Shown piece by piece: positions 25,565 to 33,870 of a stretch of DNA of 55,952 nt. The stretch spans positions 1-55,952 of the forward strand of contig CANFHU010000018.1 of the NCBI GenBank assembly GCA_947446925.1, written 5' to 3'. How positions within the stretch are numbered: position 1 is the stretch's first letter; each line of letters begins with the position of its first letter. The stretch is from Flavobacteriia bacterium (GTDB taxonomy: Bacteria > Bacteroidota > Bacteroidia > Flavobacteriales_D > Crocinitomicaceae). Both the position numbers and the translations under genes were made by a program. The notes under the pieces are model-generated. The model saw only the letters and a program-made list of their open reading frames with translations. It did not search any database and was not told the origin of the DNA.

Positions 25565-26831
25565 ATGGTGTGTTACATTTTGTTTCCTAATTCTAATTCA
25601 AGCACTTTTTGCACAATTAGAAGAAGCAAAAAGAATCACACAACACCTATGTTCTAAAGAACTCCAAGGAAGAGGATACGTCAACCATGGCGACTCCATT
25701 GCTGCACGTTTTATAGAAAACGAATTTTCAAAAATAGGACTACACTATCTACCAAATCAAACGTCTTACTTTCAATCGTTTGCCCATAATGTAGTCACTT
25801 TTTCAGGAGAAATGTCTGTAGTACTAAATAATGACACCTTGGTACCTGGAATAGATTTTATGGTGGACCCAAATTCTGGTTCCAGTAATGAAGTATGGAA
25901 CTATCGTATTTTAACTATCGATGCGTTATTTGATGTGGAATTAAAAAACAACTACCTAGATTCCAAACGAAAGATTGCTGCAAACATCAATAGTTGCATT
26001 ATCGACATACGAAAAATCAAAGGAGACTCTTTAAAAAAACTGCATCGTGAAATCATACCAACATTAGCACAACAGTTGCATGTACTGGTGATTACCGATG
26101 AAAAATTTACTTTTTCCGTTGGAAACGACCCGTTTTCCTATAGTTTAGTGTATGTGAAAGGACATAAATTCAAGGATGTTTCAAGCATAAAAACCCATAT
26201 TCAGTCACGTTTTCAAGAAAATTATCTTTCTACAAACGTCATCGGATCATTGCCTGCGTTAAAAAAGACGAAAAAAACCATTGTAATTACTGCACATTAT
26301 GATCATTTGGGGAAAATGGGTAAAAACACGTTCTTTCCTGGCGCCAATGACAATGCTTCTGGAGTTGCAATGCTTCTGGAACTTGCGCGCTATTATACGA
26401 AAAACCCAACAAAATACAATCTAGTTTTTATTGCTTTTGCTGGGGAAGAAGCGGGCTTAATCGGATCGTCTTATTTTGTACAATTTCCCTGGATAAAATT
26501 AGAAGACATACATTTCTTATTGAATCTCGACATCATGGGAAGCGGAGAAGAAGGAATCACAGTCGTAAATGCTACGAAACATCCAGAATCATTTCAAAAA
26601 TTAGTGGATGTCAACACCCAAGAAAAGTATGTGCCATTGGTTAAATCTAGAGGGCCTGCTGCTAATTCTGATCATTACTGGTTTTCAGAACGAGGTGTTC
26701 CTACATTTTTCATCTACACCATGGGCCCAAACAAAAATTACCACGATATTTTTGACACCTATGAAAACCTAAGTTTTTCAAAGTTCATTCCTATTTCAGA
26801 ATTACTCAAAAAATTCATTGGTGGATTGTAG
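25557..26831 (+). CDS. M28 family zinc aminopeptidase, exported
   Basis: 424 residues from ATG 25557, which gives a proper signal peptide (MHKWCVTFCFLILIQALFAQ); the start at 25527 would place ten extra residues in front of it. Zinc ligands are visible in order: ITAHYDHLG, GANDNASGVAML, AGEEAGLIG (catalytic Glu), NLDIMG and MGPNKNYHDIFDT. The N-terminal part has the SKELQGRGYVNHGD motif of exported M28 peptidases. Located in periplasm or outside. Translationally coupled to the preceding gene. Confidence 0.9.
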   Translation: MHKWCVTFCFLILIQALFAQLEEAKRITQHLCSKELQGRGYVNHGDSIAARFIENEFSKIGLHYLPNQTSYFQSFAHNVVTFSGEMSVVLNNDTLVPGIDFMVDPNSGSSNEVWNYRILTIDALFDVELKNNYLDSKRKIAANINSCIIDIRKIKGDSLKKLHREIIPTLAQQLHVLVITDEKFTFSVGNDPFSYSLVYVKGHKFKDVSSIKTHIQSRFQENYLSTNVIGSLPALKKTKKTIVITAHYDHLGKMGKNTFFPGANDNASGVAMLLELARYYTKNPTKYNLVFIAFAGEEAGLIGSSYFVQFPWIKLEDIHFLLNLDIMGSGEEGITVVNATKHPESFQKLVDVNTQEKYVPLVKSRGPAANSDHYWFSERGVPTFFIYTMGPNKNYHDIFDTYENLSFSKFIPISELLKKFIGGL

Positions 26832-27819
26832 AGCTATTTTCTGGAAATTAAAATATCCTTGTACCAAAGAACAAGTATCATTTCATTGTCCCACGCAGCT
26901 TAGTCGAAGTGCTTTACTTTTTACGACCTTCTTTCTTCTTTCCTCTTTCTTCTTTTCTCTTTCAATTGCCTACGCACAATCTACATGCTTTACAAATTCG
27001 GATACGCTAAACTGCAAACGAAGTATAGGAATTAATACGTTATACGCCGGAGTTTGGTCGAGTAGTCTTGTAATGCTTAATAATGCTTGGTATAAAGACT
27101 ATCCAAAATCATCTTTTCACACTTTTAATGATGCAGGTGAATGGATGCAAATGGATAAATGTGGACACGCCTTTACGAGTTACCAGATCAGTAAATCGCT
27201 CACTTCGTTGTATCGCTGGACAGGGATGCAACCAAAAAAGGCAGTCATCGCAGGAACACTAATTACGTTAGGATATCAGACATCCATAGAATATTTAGAT
27301 GGTCGAAGTGCTGCTTGGGGATTTTCTTGGAGTGATATTGCAGCTAATACAAGTGGCGGTTTATTATTTGGCATACAACAGTACTTTTGGAAGCAACAAT
27401 TTATTCTTTTTAAAGAAAGTTATTCCAATAGCCCCTATGCAAAATTACGTCCGAACATTCTTGGAAACAACCTAGCCGAACGCTATTTAAAAGATTATAA
27501 TGGACAAACGTATTGGTTGAGTTTCGCACCGAAAAACATTTTGCCGAATTCTAAAATACCAAATTGGTTACTATTTTCTGTTGGATACAGTGTGGATGCA
27601 AAAATAATCGGGGATAAAAACAGTTATTTATCAACCAATAATGTAACGTACAACGCTTCTCGTGAGTTTTTAGTTTCCTTGGATATAGATCTTTCAAAAT
27701 TGCCGATCAAACGCAAATGGATTAAAAATATTCTACGTCCATTAAATGCGATAAAAATTCCACTCCCTACACTTCGTTGGAAGAACGGAATCTGTTACGG
27801 ACACGGAATGTATTTTTAG
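26818..27819 (+). CDS. DUF2279 protein with repeat-derived N-terminus
   Basis: 333 residues if it starts at TTG 26818 (or GTG 26821). The DUF2279 core is clear: MDKCGHAFTSYQISKSLTSL, ITLGYQTSIEYLDGRSA, WSDIAANTSGGLLF. A membrane/signal segment with cleavage-like AYAQS lies at residues 31-53. No ATG precedes it in frame, and the coding sequence before it contains a REP-like intergenic element (26886-26913). The original start may have been replaced, so the true start is uncertain. Function unknown, envelope-located. Confidence 0.75.
   Translation: MVDCRAIFWKLKYPCTKEQVSFHCPTQLSRSALLFTTFFLLSSFFFSLSIAYAQSTCFTNSDTLNCKRSIGINTLYAGVWSSSLVMLNNAWYKDYPKSSFHTFNDAGEWMQMDKCGHAFTSYQISKSLTSLYRWTGMQPKKAVIAGTLITLGYQTSIEYLDGRSAAWGFSWSDIAANTSGGLLFGIQQYFWKQQFILFKESYSNSPYAKLRPNILGNNLAERYLKDYNGQTYWLSFAPKNILPNSKIPNWLLFSVGYSVDAKIIGDKNSYLSTNNVTYNASREFLVSLDIDLSKLPIKRKWIKNILRPLNAIKIPLPTLRWKNGICYGHGMYF
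26886..26913. repeat. REP-like element inside a coding region
   Basis: The minus strand reads CACTTCGACT, a variable middle, then TGGGACA. It resembles the copy at 35816-35840 and the CACTTCGACT...CAGTGTGACA elements common between genes in this phylum. Here it is translated as part of the DUF2279 N-terminus. Confidence 0.5.
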
Positions 27820-27877
27820 TGACGAGGAACGTGTTAAGAGCGACGTTTTTAGACTTTACAAAAATTCAATTTATCCG

Positions 27878-27921
27878 TCACTCGTCACTCGATTTATCCC
27901 TGAGGTTCTCGAAGGGTCACT
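27878..27921. repeat. Heptamer repeat plus interspersed element, copy 2
   Basis: On the minus strand: GTGACCCTTCGAGAACCTCA and GGG (27898-27920, inverted copy of 7804-7826), then GAGTGAC GAGTGAC units (27878-27893). It fills most of the gap between the DUF2279 and gatC genes. Confidence 0.6.
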
Positions 27922-28207
27922 TACTTAGTACTTTTGGAATTCTAAAGTAATCTGAATCACGTTTTGGTGCATTTTTCAATGCTTCTTCGTGCGTTAATGA
28001 ATCTACAGCAACATCTTCACGAAGTACATTTACCTCATCGGACATGAAGATTAATGGTTCAACGCCTTCTGTATCTACTTCAGATAATTTATCCATAAAC
28101 GTAATGATACGTTCCATATCTTGTTTGATAGCTAGTTTGCCTTCTCCAGTAAATTCTAATCTTGCCAAATGAGCAATGTGATCAACTGTTTTTTCATCGA
28201 TATGCAT
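27917..28207 (-). CDS. gatC: Aspartyl/glutamyl-tRNA amidotransferase subunit GatC
   Basis: 96 residues, normal size. HIAHLARLEFTGEGKLAIKQ and the DVAVDSL...RDSDYFRIPKVL C-terminus are typical. GatC holds the GatAB complex together, which converts Glu-tRNA(Gln) or Asp-tRNA(Asn) to the amidated forms. gatA and gatB are not in the window, usual for this phylum. Confidence 0.93.
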   Translation of the reverse strand: MHIDEKTVDHIAHLARLEFTGEGKLAIKQDMERIITFMDKLSEVDTEGVEPLIFMSDEVNVLREDVAVDSLTHEEALKNAPKRDSDYFRIPKVLSK

Positions 28208-28224
28208 AGGATCTTATTTTTTTA

Positions 28225-28232
28225 CAAATATA
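28225..28232 (-). promoter_or_regulatory. -7 box of gatC
   Basis: The minus strand reads TATATTTG, 17 bases before the start codon. Confidence 0.55.
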
Positions 28233-28282
28233 ATTCGAATTTTGCTTTGTTCTAAACTTTTAAAAACCTTTCGGTTATTCCA

Positions 28283-29023
28283 TTACAATTTAGTAAGTAA
28301 TGGAGCATTAATCGTTTCAAAAGCATTTAATTTCAAGACTTCTAGTTCAGTATTAGTAACCGTAATTGCATCTATTATTGGATGAACTACTACTCGCGCA
28401 GTTCCAGGCCGAGCAACACTTTGTTTCACCGCTGGATCTTCGAGTAGTTCATAATTATTCAAAAAAGTAATCGGAACAATTGGAATCTGATTATGCTTTG
28501 CCAAACGAAAAGCACCATCTTTGAAAACCTGTAAAGCAGGAACAAGATGTTCTTTAATACCTCCTTCCGGAAATATGATGATACTCCAACCTTGTTTTAA
28601 TGCTTGATCAGCCGCTTCCAAAGCTTTATGGGCATTTCTACCTCCTTTATTACGATACACTGGAATATGTAATCGTTTGAAAAATGTCTTTACCAACGGA
28701 ACTTTTAGTAATTCTGCTTTTCCTAAAAACAAAAAAGGATGAGTTGGAAACAAAAGATACATAAATACAATATCCAAAAAAGAGGTATGATTTGCAATGA
28801 AAATACATGGTCCTTTCTGTACCGAATATGCATGCTTTGGTTTAACACGATAACCAGTTAAAAAACAAAGTAATCGACACCAAAAAACAAATAACGGAAA
28901 CGCTTTCTTTTTGGTTTTCTCCCTTAATAACAAAAGAAGTATTGGTACATATAAAAGTAAAAGGGTAACTAAAAATAAGATACCCAAATACAATTTAAAG
29001 AAAATAGATATGAATTTATTCAT
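28283..29023 (-). CDS. plsC: 1-acyl-sn-glycerol-3-phosphate acyltransferase
   Basis: 246 residues with one or two N-terminal membrane segments. The acyltransferase motif NHxxxxD is FIANHTSFLDIVF and the phosphate-binding motif is IIIFPEGGIKE. The enzyme transfers an acyl chain to lysophosphatidic acid in membrane phospholipid synthesis. Single gene, flanked by a heptamer repeat upstream. Confidence 0.92.
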   Translation of the reverse strand: MNKFISIFFKLYLGILFLVTLLLLYVPILLLLLREKTKKKAFPLFVFWCRLLCFLTGYRVKPKHAYSVQKGPCIFIANHTSFLDIVFMYLLFPTHPFLFLGKAELLKVPLVKTFFKRLHIPVYRNKGGRNAHKALEAADQALKQGWSIIIFPEGGIKEHLVPALQVFKDGAFRLAKHNQIPIVPITFLNNYELLEDPAVKQSVARPGTARVVVHPIIDAITVTNTELEVLKLNAFETINAPLLTKL

Positions 29024-29033
29024 AGAATGAATC

Positions 29034-29070
29034 TAATGTCTTTCGTCTTTTGTCTAATGTCTTTTATCTA
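29034..29070. repeat. Heptanucleotide repeat, inverted orientation
   Basis: The minus strand reads GACATTA GACAAAA GACGAAA GACATTA, the same unit family as at 20034-20098 but in the opposite orientation. Confidence 0.7.
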
Positions 29071-29074
29071 AAAC

Positions 29075-30127
29075 CTATTTAAACTCCCAATTATAGGTAT
29101 CTAAATCCGTAACACACGCAGTCAATAAATCAATACTCGCCTGAATATCATCTTTGTTCGCCATTTCAATCACTTGATGTAAATGTCTTGTAGGCACAGA
29201 AACCGCTCCTGCAATAGATCCTCCTTGAGTCATCCGTTGAATACCTGCTGTATCTGTCCCTCCTGCCGTTAGAATCTCAGGCTGCCATTTGATTTGATGT
29301 TTATCTGCAGTCTTTTTCATGTAATCCACCATACGGTAATCACAAATCGTTGAAGCATCCATGATTTTAATTGCAGTACCTTCTCCTAATTTCGTAATCA
29401 TCTCATGTTCTGCAGCTCCCGGTAAGTCAAATGCAATTGTCGTGTCTAAACCAAACCCAAAATCTGGATTAATTTTTAGAGAAGCTACATTAGCACCACG
29501 AATTCCTACCTCCTCTTGTACGGTAAATACGCCGTAAATATCATATGGAACCTCTTTTCCTTTTAAAGTCTTAAACATTTCAATTAAGATGAAAACCGCC
29601 AAACGATTATCCAAAGATTTAGAATTCACACAATTCCCCATCTCAATAAACTCACGCTCACGTGTAATTGGATCGCCAATCGATATGTTCTCTAATACTT
29701 CTTCTTTGGATAAACCTGTATCAATAAAATAATCCGTCAATTTAGCGACTTTATTACGCTCATCTGGCGTCATGACGTGGATTGGTTTAGAAGCCATCAC
29801 GCCGATAATATCTTTTTTGCCGTGAATAATTACACGCTGTGCTGTCAATGTTTTTGGATCAAAACCACCTAAAGTAGTTACGCGAATAAACCCTTTATCG
29901 TCGATATGTGTTACCATGAATCCGATTTCATCCATGTGCGCACCAATCATTACGCGTTTGTCTTCTTTTCCTTTTTTAACTGCGTAAACGTTTCCTAAAT
30001 TGTCTGTAGAAAGTTCATCTACATATCCTTCCAATTCTTTTAGTACCAATGCACGAACTTTTTGCTCAAATCCAGAGGTACCAGGTGTTTTACATATTTC
30101 TGCTAATAATTGTATATCTAACGCCAT
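29075..30127 (-). CDS. M42 family metallopeptidase (glutamyl aminopeptidase-like)
   Basis: 350 residues, normal size. Metal ligands and catalytic residues are visible in IGAHMDEIGFMVTHI, KSLDNRLAVFILIEM, FTVQEEVGIRGANVA and the C-terminal VPTRHLHQVIEMA. M42 peptidases form large dodecameric shells in the cytoplasm and trim peptides. No signal peptide. Confidence 0.93.
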   Translation of the reverse strand: MALDIQLLAEICKTPGTSGFEQKVRALVLKELEGYVDELSTDNLGNVYAVKKGKEDKRVMIGAHMDEIGFMVTHIDDKGFIRVTTLGGFDPKTLTAQRVIIHGKKDIIGVMASKPIHVMTPDERNKVAKLTDYFIDTGLSKEEVLENISIGDPITREREFIEMGNCVNSKSLDNRLAVFILIEMFKTLKGKEVPYDIYGVFTVQEEVGIRGANVASLKINPDFGFGLDTTIAFDLPGAAEHEMITKLGEGTAIKIMDASTICDYRMVDYMKKTADKHQIKWQPEILTAGGTDTAGIQRMTQGGSIAGAVSVPTRHLHQVIEMANKDDIQASIDLLTACVTDLDTYNWEFK

Positions 30128-30161
30128 GTGATTTATTTTTTAGAAAGGTAATAATTTAAAC

Positions 30162-30662
30162 TTATTGAAACAATAAAGCGATTGTTTTCATGGATAAAAA
30201 CATACGTCTACTATCCGGTAATTCGATAAAACCATATTTCGTATAAAATTGTTTTGCAGCGACATTTATTGGATCAACAATAACTGCAAATGAACCAATT
30301 TCTTTGGAAACTTGATAGGATTTATATAATGCATCGATTAGCATATACTCTCCTAATTTTTGACCTTTATGTTGATTATCAACTGCTAATCGACCTAATA
30401 AAGTGGTAGGAATTGTTACATATGAATTAGGGAACTTTTTTTGAAGTTTTACGGGTATTAATTCTCTTGAAATACCAGAATTGGACAAAGTATAAAAAGC
30501 GATAACATGATTTAATTCATCTACAGCCACAAAACACACGGACAATTTACGTTTAATATCCTGGTTTGCTTGCTGTTTAATATAATTAGTTAAAGATTCT
30601 TCACCACATTCAAAATGAGTTCGATTATGAACCGAACTTAAATGAACTATGTCAAAACTCAT
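30162..30662 (-). CDS. tacT: TacT-like GNAT toxin
   Basis: 166 residues, one GNAT domain. The acetyl-CoA loop is LGRLAVDNQHKGQKLGEYML and the catalytic Tyr sits in QFYTKYGFIELPD. TacT toxins acetylate the amino acid on aminoacyl-tRNA and stop translation. It overlaps the DUF1778 antitoxin gene by four bases (ATGA). All expected motifs are present, so it is likely intact. Confidence 0.9.
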   Translation of the reverse strand: MSFDIVHLSSVHNRTHFECGEESLTNYIKQQANQDIKRKLSVCFVAVDELNHVIAFYTLSNSGISRELIPVKLQKKFPNSYVTIPTTLLGRLAVDNQHKGQKLGEYMLIDALYKSYQVSKEIGSFAVIVDPINVAAKQFYTKYGFIELPDSRRMFLSMKTIALLFQ

Positions 30663-30943
30663 TTATTTATCGATTTTAAATAATTACCCGCTGCATTTTT
30701 TAACGAAGTAGATGGTTCTTGAGAGGTTAAAATTGTATTAAAAAACAATTCACTATCACGTTTAGAAACCAAAATCTGTTCGTTTTGACTAATTATTTCT
30801 TGTGCTTTTTGTTGTACGGTTTTTAACACAAAATCCGTCAGACTTGAATAACCTGAAAGACTAGCTGCTTTTTCAAATAACTCTTTTTGCTCCATGGTTA
30901 ACCGCGCATCAAAACGTGTTTTGGGAGTAGGCGAAGTTCTCAT
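30659..30943 (-). CDS. tacA: TacA-like DUF1778 antitoxin
   Basis: 94 residues. The N-terminal ribbon-helix-helix (KTRFDARLTMEQKELFEKAASLSGYSSLTDFVLKT) binds DNA; the C-terminal part with DSELFFNTIL wraps and neutralises the toxin. It lies upstream of tacT and shares its transcript, with an operator palindrome directly before the start. Confidence 0.92.
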   Translation of the reverse strand: MRTSPTPKTRFDARLTMEQKELFEKAASLSGYSSLTDFVLKTVQQKAQEIISQNEQILVSKRDSELFFNTILTSQEPSTSLKNAAGNYLKSINK

Positions 30944-30960
30944 AACTTAAAATATATCTA

Positions 30961-30985
30961 TAAATGTACGGAATAAATACGTACA
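30961..30985 (-). promoter_or_regulatory. tacAT promoter with overlapping operator palindrome
   Basis: TGTACG (30965-30970), nine bases, CGTACA (30980-30985) form a perfect inverted repeat. The minus-strand -7 box TACATTTA (30961-30968) overlaps it. Binding of the ribbon-helix-helix antitoxin here would block the promoter, the usual autoregulation of this module. Confidence 0.6.
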
Positions 30986-31004
30986 ATTAAAATATTTAAA
31001 ATAA

Positions 31005-31481
31005 TTATTCTACCACCTCTAACAACAACTTCCAAAATTCTTCGGAGGATTTCACACACCCTTGTTCTATCATTTGGTGAATTTCTTCTTCGCGTTGTTT
31101 GGTATAAGCTTTTGCGTGTTTAAAAAATCCAACTTGCTTTGGATGAACAGTTAAAGCTTCATGGATAGATTCAGGGGTTTCAAAAGTTACAACATCTGTT
31201 TCTGTGTCTTTTTTTTGTAAACCAATCATCTCAATCATATCCTTACCAAGTTTAAACACCAAACAAGCATCTTTACTTCGATGTTCTAAATAGGCAATAT
31301 TTTCATATACGCGTTGAAGCACTTGATCACTAAACAATCCTACTAAATCATTGGCTAATGCGGGTGTAACGCGATTCATGCGTTCCCATTCCTCTTTGTA
31401 CACATGATTGATGATCAAAAACTGTTTTAACTCTTCTTCTAAATGTGTTAATTCTTCCGTGGTGAGTATTCTGTATTTCAT
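31005..31481 (-). CDS. DUF6495-like protein
   Basis: 158 residues, soluble, helical. MKYRILTTEELTHLEEELKQ at the N-terminus and the central WERMNRVTPALANDLVGLFS and EHRSKDACLVFKLGKDMIEM fit the Flavobacteriia family DUF6495. Function unknown. Confidence 0.75.
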   Translation of the reverse strand: MKYRILTTEELTHLEEELKQFLIINHVYKEEWERMNRVTPALANDLVGLFSDQVLQRVYENIAYLEHRSKDACLVFKLGKDMIEMIGLQKKDTETDVVTFETPESIHEALTVHPKQVGFFKHAKAYTKQREEEIHQMIEQGCVKSSEEFWKLLLEVVE

Positions 31482-31523
31482 AAAATAATTTTGACAACTA
31501 AAAGTAAGGAGAATTTAAGGAAC

Positions 31524-31551
31524 AAAAAAGGCTACCTAATGATAGATAGCC
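31524..31551 (-). terminator. Terminator of the TM2 protein gene
   Basis: On the minus strand GGCTATCTA pairs with TAGGTAGCC around loop TCAT, followed by TTTTTT. Confidence 0.8.
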
Positions 31552-31572
31552 AGATATTTATGTTGAAGTAAC

Positions 31573-31947
31573 TTAGAAATTATTTGTTAAAATATTAATC
31601 AAATCCGCAATAAACCAAAATCCAAAACCACCTAAGGTAACGATAAACAATAAATTCCAAATGATAGGTTTTCGTTTATACCATCTGTGCGCAGCTAACC
31701 AGCCAAAAGCGAATAATAAAAGTAAAGTAATTAGTAAATCTTCATCTACTCTTGGTGCTGAGGGCGGAAAAATATTTTTGCTTTCCTTTTTTAATAATTT
31801 GGTTTCTTTAGTATTAAATTTTTGTTTTTTTTCTAAGGAGTTAGTATTCTGTACATTTTCTGTTTCTAGAGTAACAGGAAAAGATGCGTGTGCATTACCA
31901 GCAAATAAAAATGCTGCTAAAAATAGAAGTAAAAAGATTTTTTTCAT
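31573..31947 (-). CDS. TM2-domain protein with signal peptide
   Basis: 124 residues. Signal peptide (1-21), a Lys/Ser-rich linker, then two membrane segments of the TM2 type: LLLLFAFGWLAAHRWYKRKP and LGGFGFWFIADLINIL. TM2 proteins are small membrane proteins of poorly known role. Own promoter and terminator. Confidence 0.8.
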   Translation of the reverse strand: MKKIFLLLFLAAFLFAGNAHASFPVTLETENVQNTNSLEKKQKFNTKETKLLKKESKNIFPPSAPRVDEDLLITLLLLFAFGWLAAHRWYKRKPIIWNLLFIVTLGGFGFWFIADLINILTNNF

Positions 31948-31964
31948 AGCGTAAATTTACTAGC

Positions 31965-31972
31965 CAAAGGTA
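31965..31972 (-). promoter_or_regulatory. -7 box of the TM2 protein gene
   Basis: The minus strand reads TACCTTTG, 17 bases before the start codon. A TTG lies 16 bases further upstream (31989-31991). Confidence 0.55.
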
Positions 31973-32032
31973 AAGTAATTATATGATACAACATCGAAAG
32001 CGTTTTGAATTATTTGCACTTTTGTAGTGCTT

Positions 32033-32860
32033 ATGAAAAAACTAATTCTCCTACTATTCTTTTATCCTTGTATTTATTTCACACAACAGGAAGCCAAACA
32101 ATCCTTTGTTGGATATTTAACAACTGAAAGTAAACAGCTTATAACCTACCAACTCATATTCGAAATACATAAAGACAATACAATTACAGGCGAATCGATT
32201 ACGGACATCTATGGAAAAGATAAAACAAAATCTTTCATTCATGGCAAATACGACACTCGAAAAAATATATATTCATTCAAAGAAATTCAAAATGCTTCCA
32301 CAAAATCAAAAGCCTTAAAAGAGGAATTCTGTTTTATTGAAAGTCAGCATTTAGAATTAAAAAAAAGGGAAGATAAAGAAATTCTGACTGGTAATTTTAT
32401 TGGCAAATATCCAAACGGAAGATTGTGTGCAAAAGGAAAAATATTCCTAACAAGCAAGGAAAATTCTATAACTGAACCAGTAAATAAATCATTATTAGAT
32501 TCAATATTAAATGCAAAACTTACATTTAAAACAGTAGTAGTTAATAATTCAATTTCGATTCCATGGAAGTCAAAAACACTTCATTTTTATGTGTGGGACG
32601 GTTCAAACGAAGACAATGATGTAGTATCCATTTACTTTAACGATACTTTAATTAAAGAAAAATTATCCATAAAAAATAAAAAAGAACATATTGAAATTCC
32701 ACTCAAAAAAGAGGGAAAAGGAATAGTAAAAATTAAAGCTGTATCTTCAGGTAAAGAAGGAAAAAACACCGTTAATCTTCTTTTTGTGGATAATGAAACC
32801 ATTTATCCCTTCATCTCTATTTTAATTCAAGGAGAAAGTGTCATTTTTGATTTAAAATAA
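32033..32860 (+). CDS. Hypothetical exported protein
   Basis: 275 residues from ATG 32033, which gives the signal peptide MKKLILLLFFYPCIYFTQ. Two beta-rich parts follow: residues 25-140 (QSFVGYLTTESKQLITYQLI) and a C-terminal part from about 160 (WKSKTLHFYVWDGSNEDNDVVSIYFNDTLI) that looks like a carbohydrate- or calcium-binding beta sandwich. No T9SS sorting domain. Family not recognised. Confidence 0.65.
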   Translation: MKKLILLLFFYPCIYFTQQEAKQSFVGYLTTESKQLITYQLIFEIHKDNTITGESITDIYGKDKTKSFIHGKYDTRKNIYSFKEIQNASTKSKALKEEFCFIESQHLELKKREDKEILTGNFIGKYPNGRLCAKGKIFLTSKENSITEPVNKSLLDSILNAKLTFKTVVVNNSISIPWKSKTLHFYVWDGSNEDNDVVSIYFNDTLIKEKLSIKNKKEHIEIPLKKEGKGIVKIKAVSSGKEGKNTVNLLFVDNETIYPFISILIQGESVIFDLK

Positions 32861-32865
32861 ATAAA

Positions 32866-33741
32866 CTACATTGATTCTGTTGAATTTAATCTCGCTAATA
32901 ATTCTTGTAATAAGTCATTCATCTTTGAAAATGCAAACCATTTTTTTCCTAAGTCTTTTAGGGAAGCACCTAAATGATATAATTCATTTTCATCAATGAT
33001 TAAAAATCGATCGTGACTTTTCTTTAATTGTGATATTTCAATTTTAGGATATTGTTCGTGATGTTTTACTAACGTTAACTTAAATTTATCATTTAATTGA
33101 GATGTAAACACACTAGCTTTCACACGTTCATTTCTATGAGCAAGCATTATCAACGTGTTCTCATCCATATAATTATCAATCAAAATAATAGAAAATTTAG
33201 CGCTTTTTATCAAATCGATTGCAAATTTGTAAGCATCAAAGATTTGACCATCATAAAAAACACCTTGTTTTTGAGGTAAATCACTTTGTCTCATTAGTTC
33301 AAACAATTGATTCACTTTTTTATCTGTAAACTGTTGATTTATCTCTATAGATGAAATTCTAGAAGTTAATTCCTGATTTGTAAGAATAGAATGCCTCATC
33401 GTGACAAAAGCATTCATAATTTGTATACTCACTTGAATTGCAATATCGCTTCTTAAAACACTAGACAACATTGCTACTCCTTGCTCAGTGAATGCGAAAG
33501 GTAAACTTGATGAATGTTTTAAGAAGTGAAACCGGTCACAAATTGTGACCAGTTGATCAAATTCATTTTTAGTTAATTGAAAACGAAATTCTTCTGGGAA
33601 TCTTTCTATATTTCTTTTTACAGCTTGATTTAATACTTTAGTATCAACTTGATAAATTTTTGCTAAATCCTTATCTATTAATATTTGTTTTCCTCTTAAG
33701 ACTAAAATTTGTTGTTGAATCGCAATTTCTGAAGTTAGCAT
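32866..33741 (-). CDS. ORF6N-domain protein with PLD-like C-terminus
   Basis: 291 residues. The ORF6N domain (about 8-95) has VLRGKQILIDKDLAKIYQVD, VLNQAVKRNIERFPEEFRF and FTEQGVAMLSSVLRS, a DNA-binding domain of phage origin. The C-terminal part has SHDRFLIIDENELYHLGAS, a half-site resembling phospholipase D-type HKD motifs (His...Asp). Widespread in Bacteroidota accessory DNA, role unknown, perhaps phage-related regulation or defence. Confidence 0.88.
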   Translation of the reverse strand: MLTSEIAIQQQILVLRGKQILIDKDLAKIYQVDTKVLNQAVKRNIERFPEEFRFQLTKNEFDQLVTICDRFHFLKHSSSLPFAFTEQGVAMLSSVLRSDIAIQVSIQIMNAFVTMRHSILTNQELTSRISSIEINQQFTDKKVNQLFELMRQSDLPQKQGVFYDGQIFDAYKFAIDLIKSAKFSIILIDNYMDENTLIMLAHRNERVKASVFTSQLNDKFKLTLVKHHEQYPKIEISQLKKSHDRFLIIDENELYHLGASLKDLGKKWFAFSKMNDLLQELLARLNSTESM

Positions 33742-33814
33742 TATCTTGTTTTAATTTAAAGATAACTAAAAAGATTAAAAAATAATCAATAAAAAACTAA
33801 TATTTAATCTTTAT

Positions 33815-33846
33815 TAAAAAAAACCGCCAACTTTTCAGCTGACGGT
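33815..33846 (-). terminator. Terminator of the three-gene cassette
   Basis: On the minus strand a ten-base stem (ACCGTCAGCT/AGTTGGCGGT, with G-T pairs) closes a GAAA loop, followed by a T run. Nearly identical to the terminator at 35765-35796. Confidence 0.88.
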
Positions 33847-33870
33847 GAAAAAAACCTATTATACAAATTA

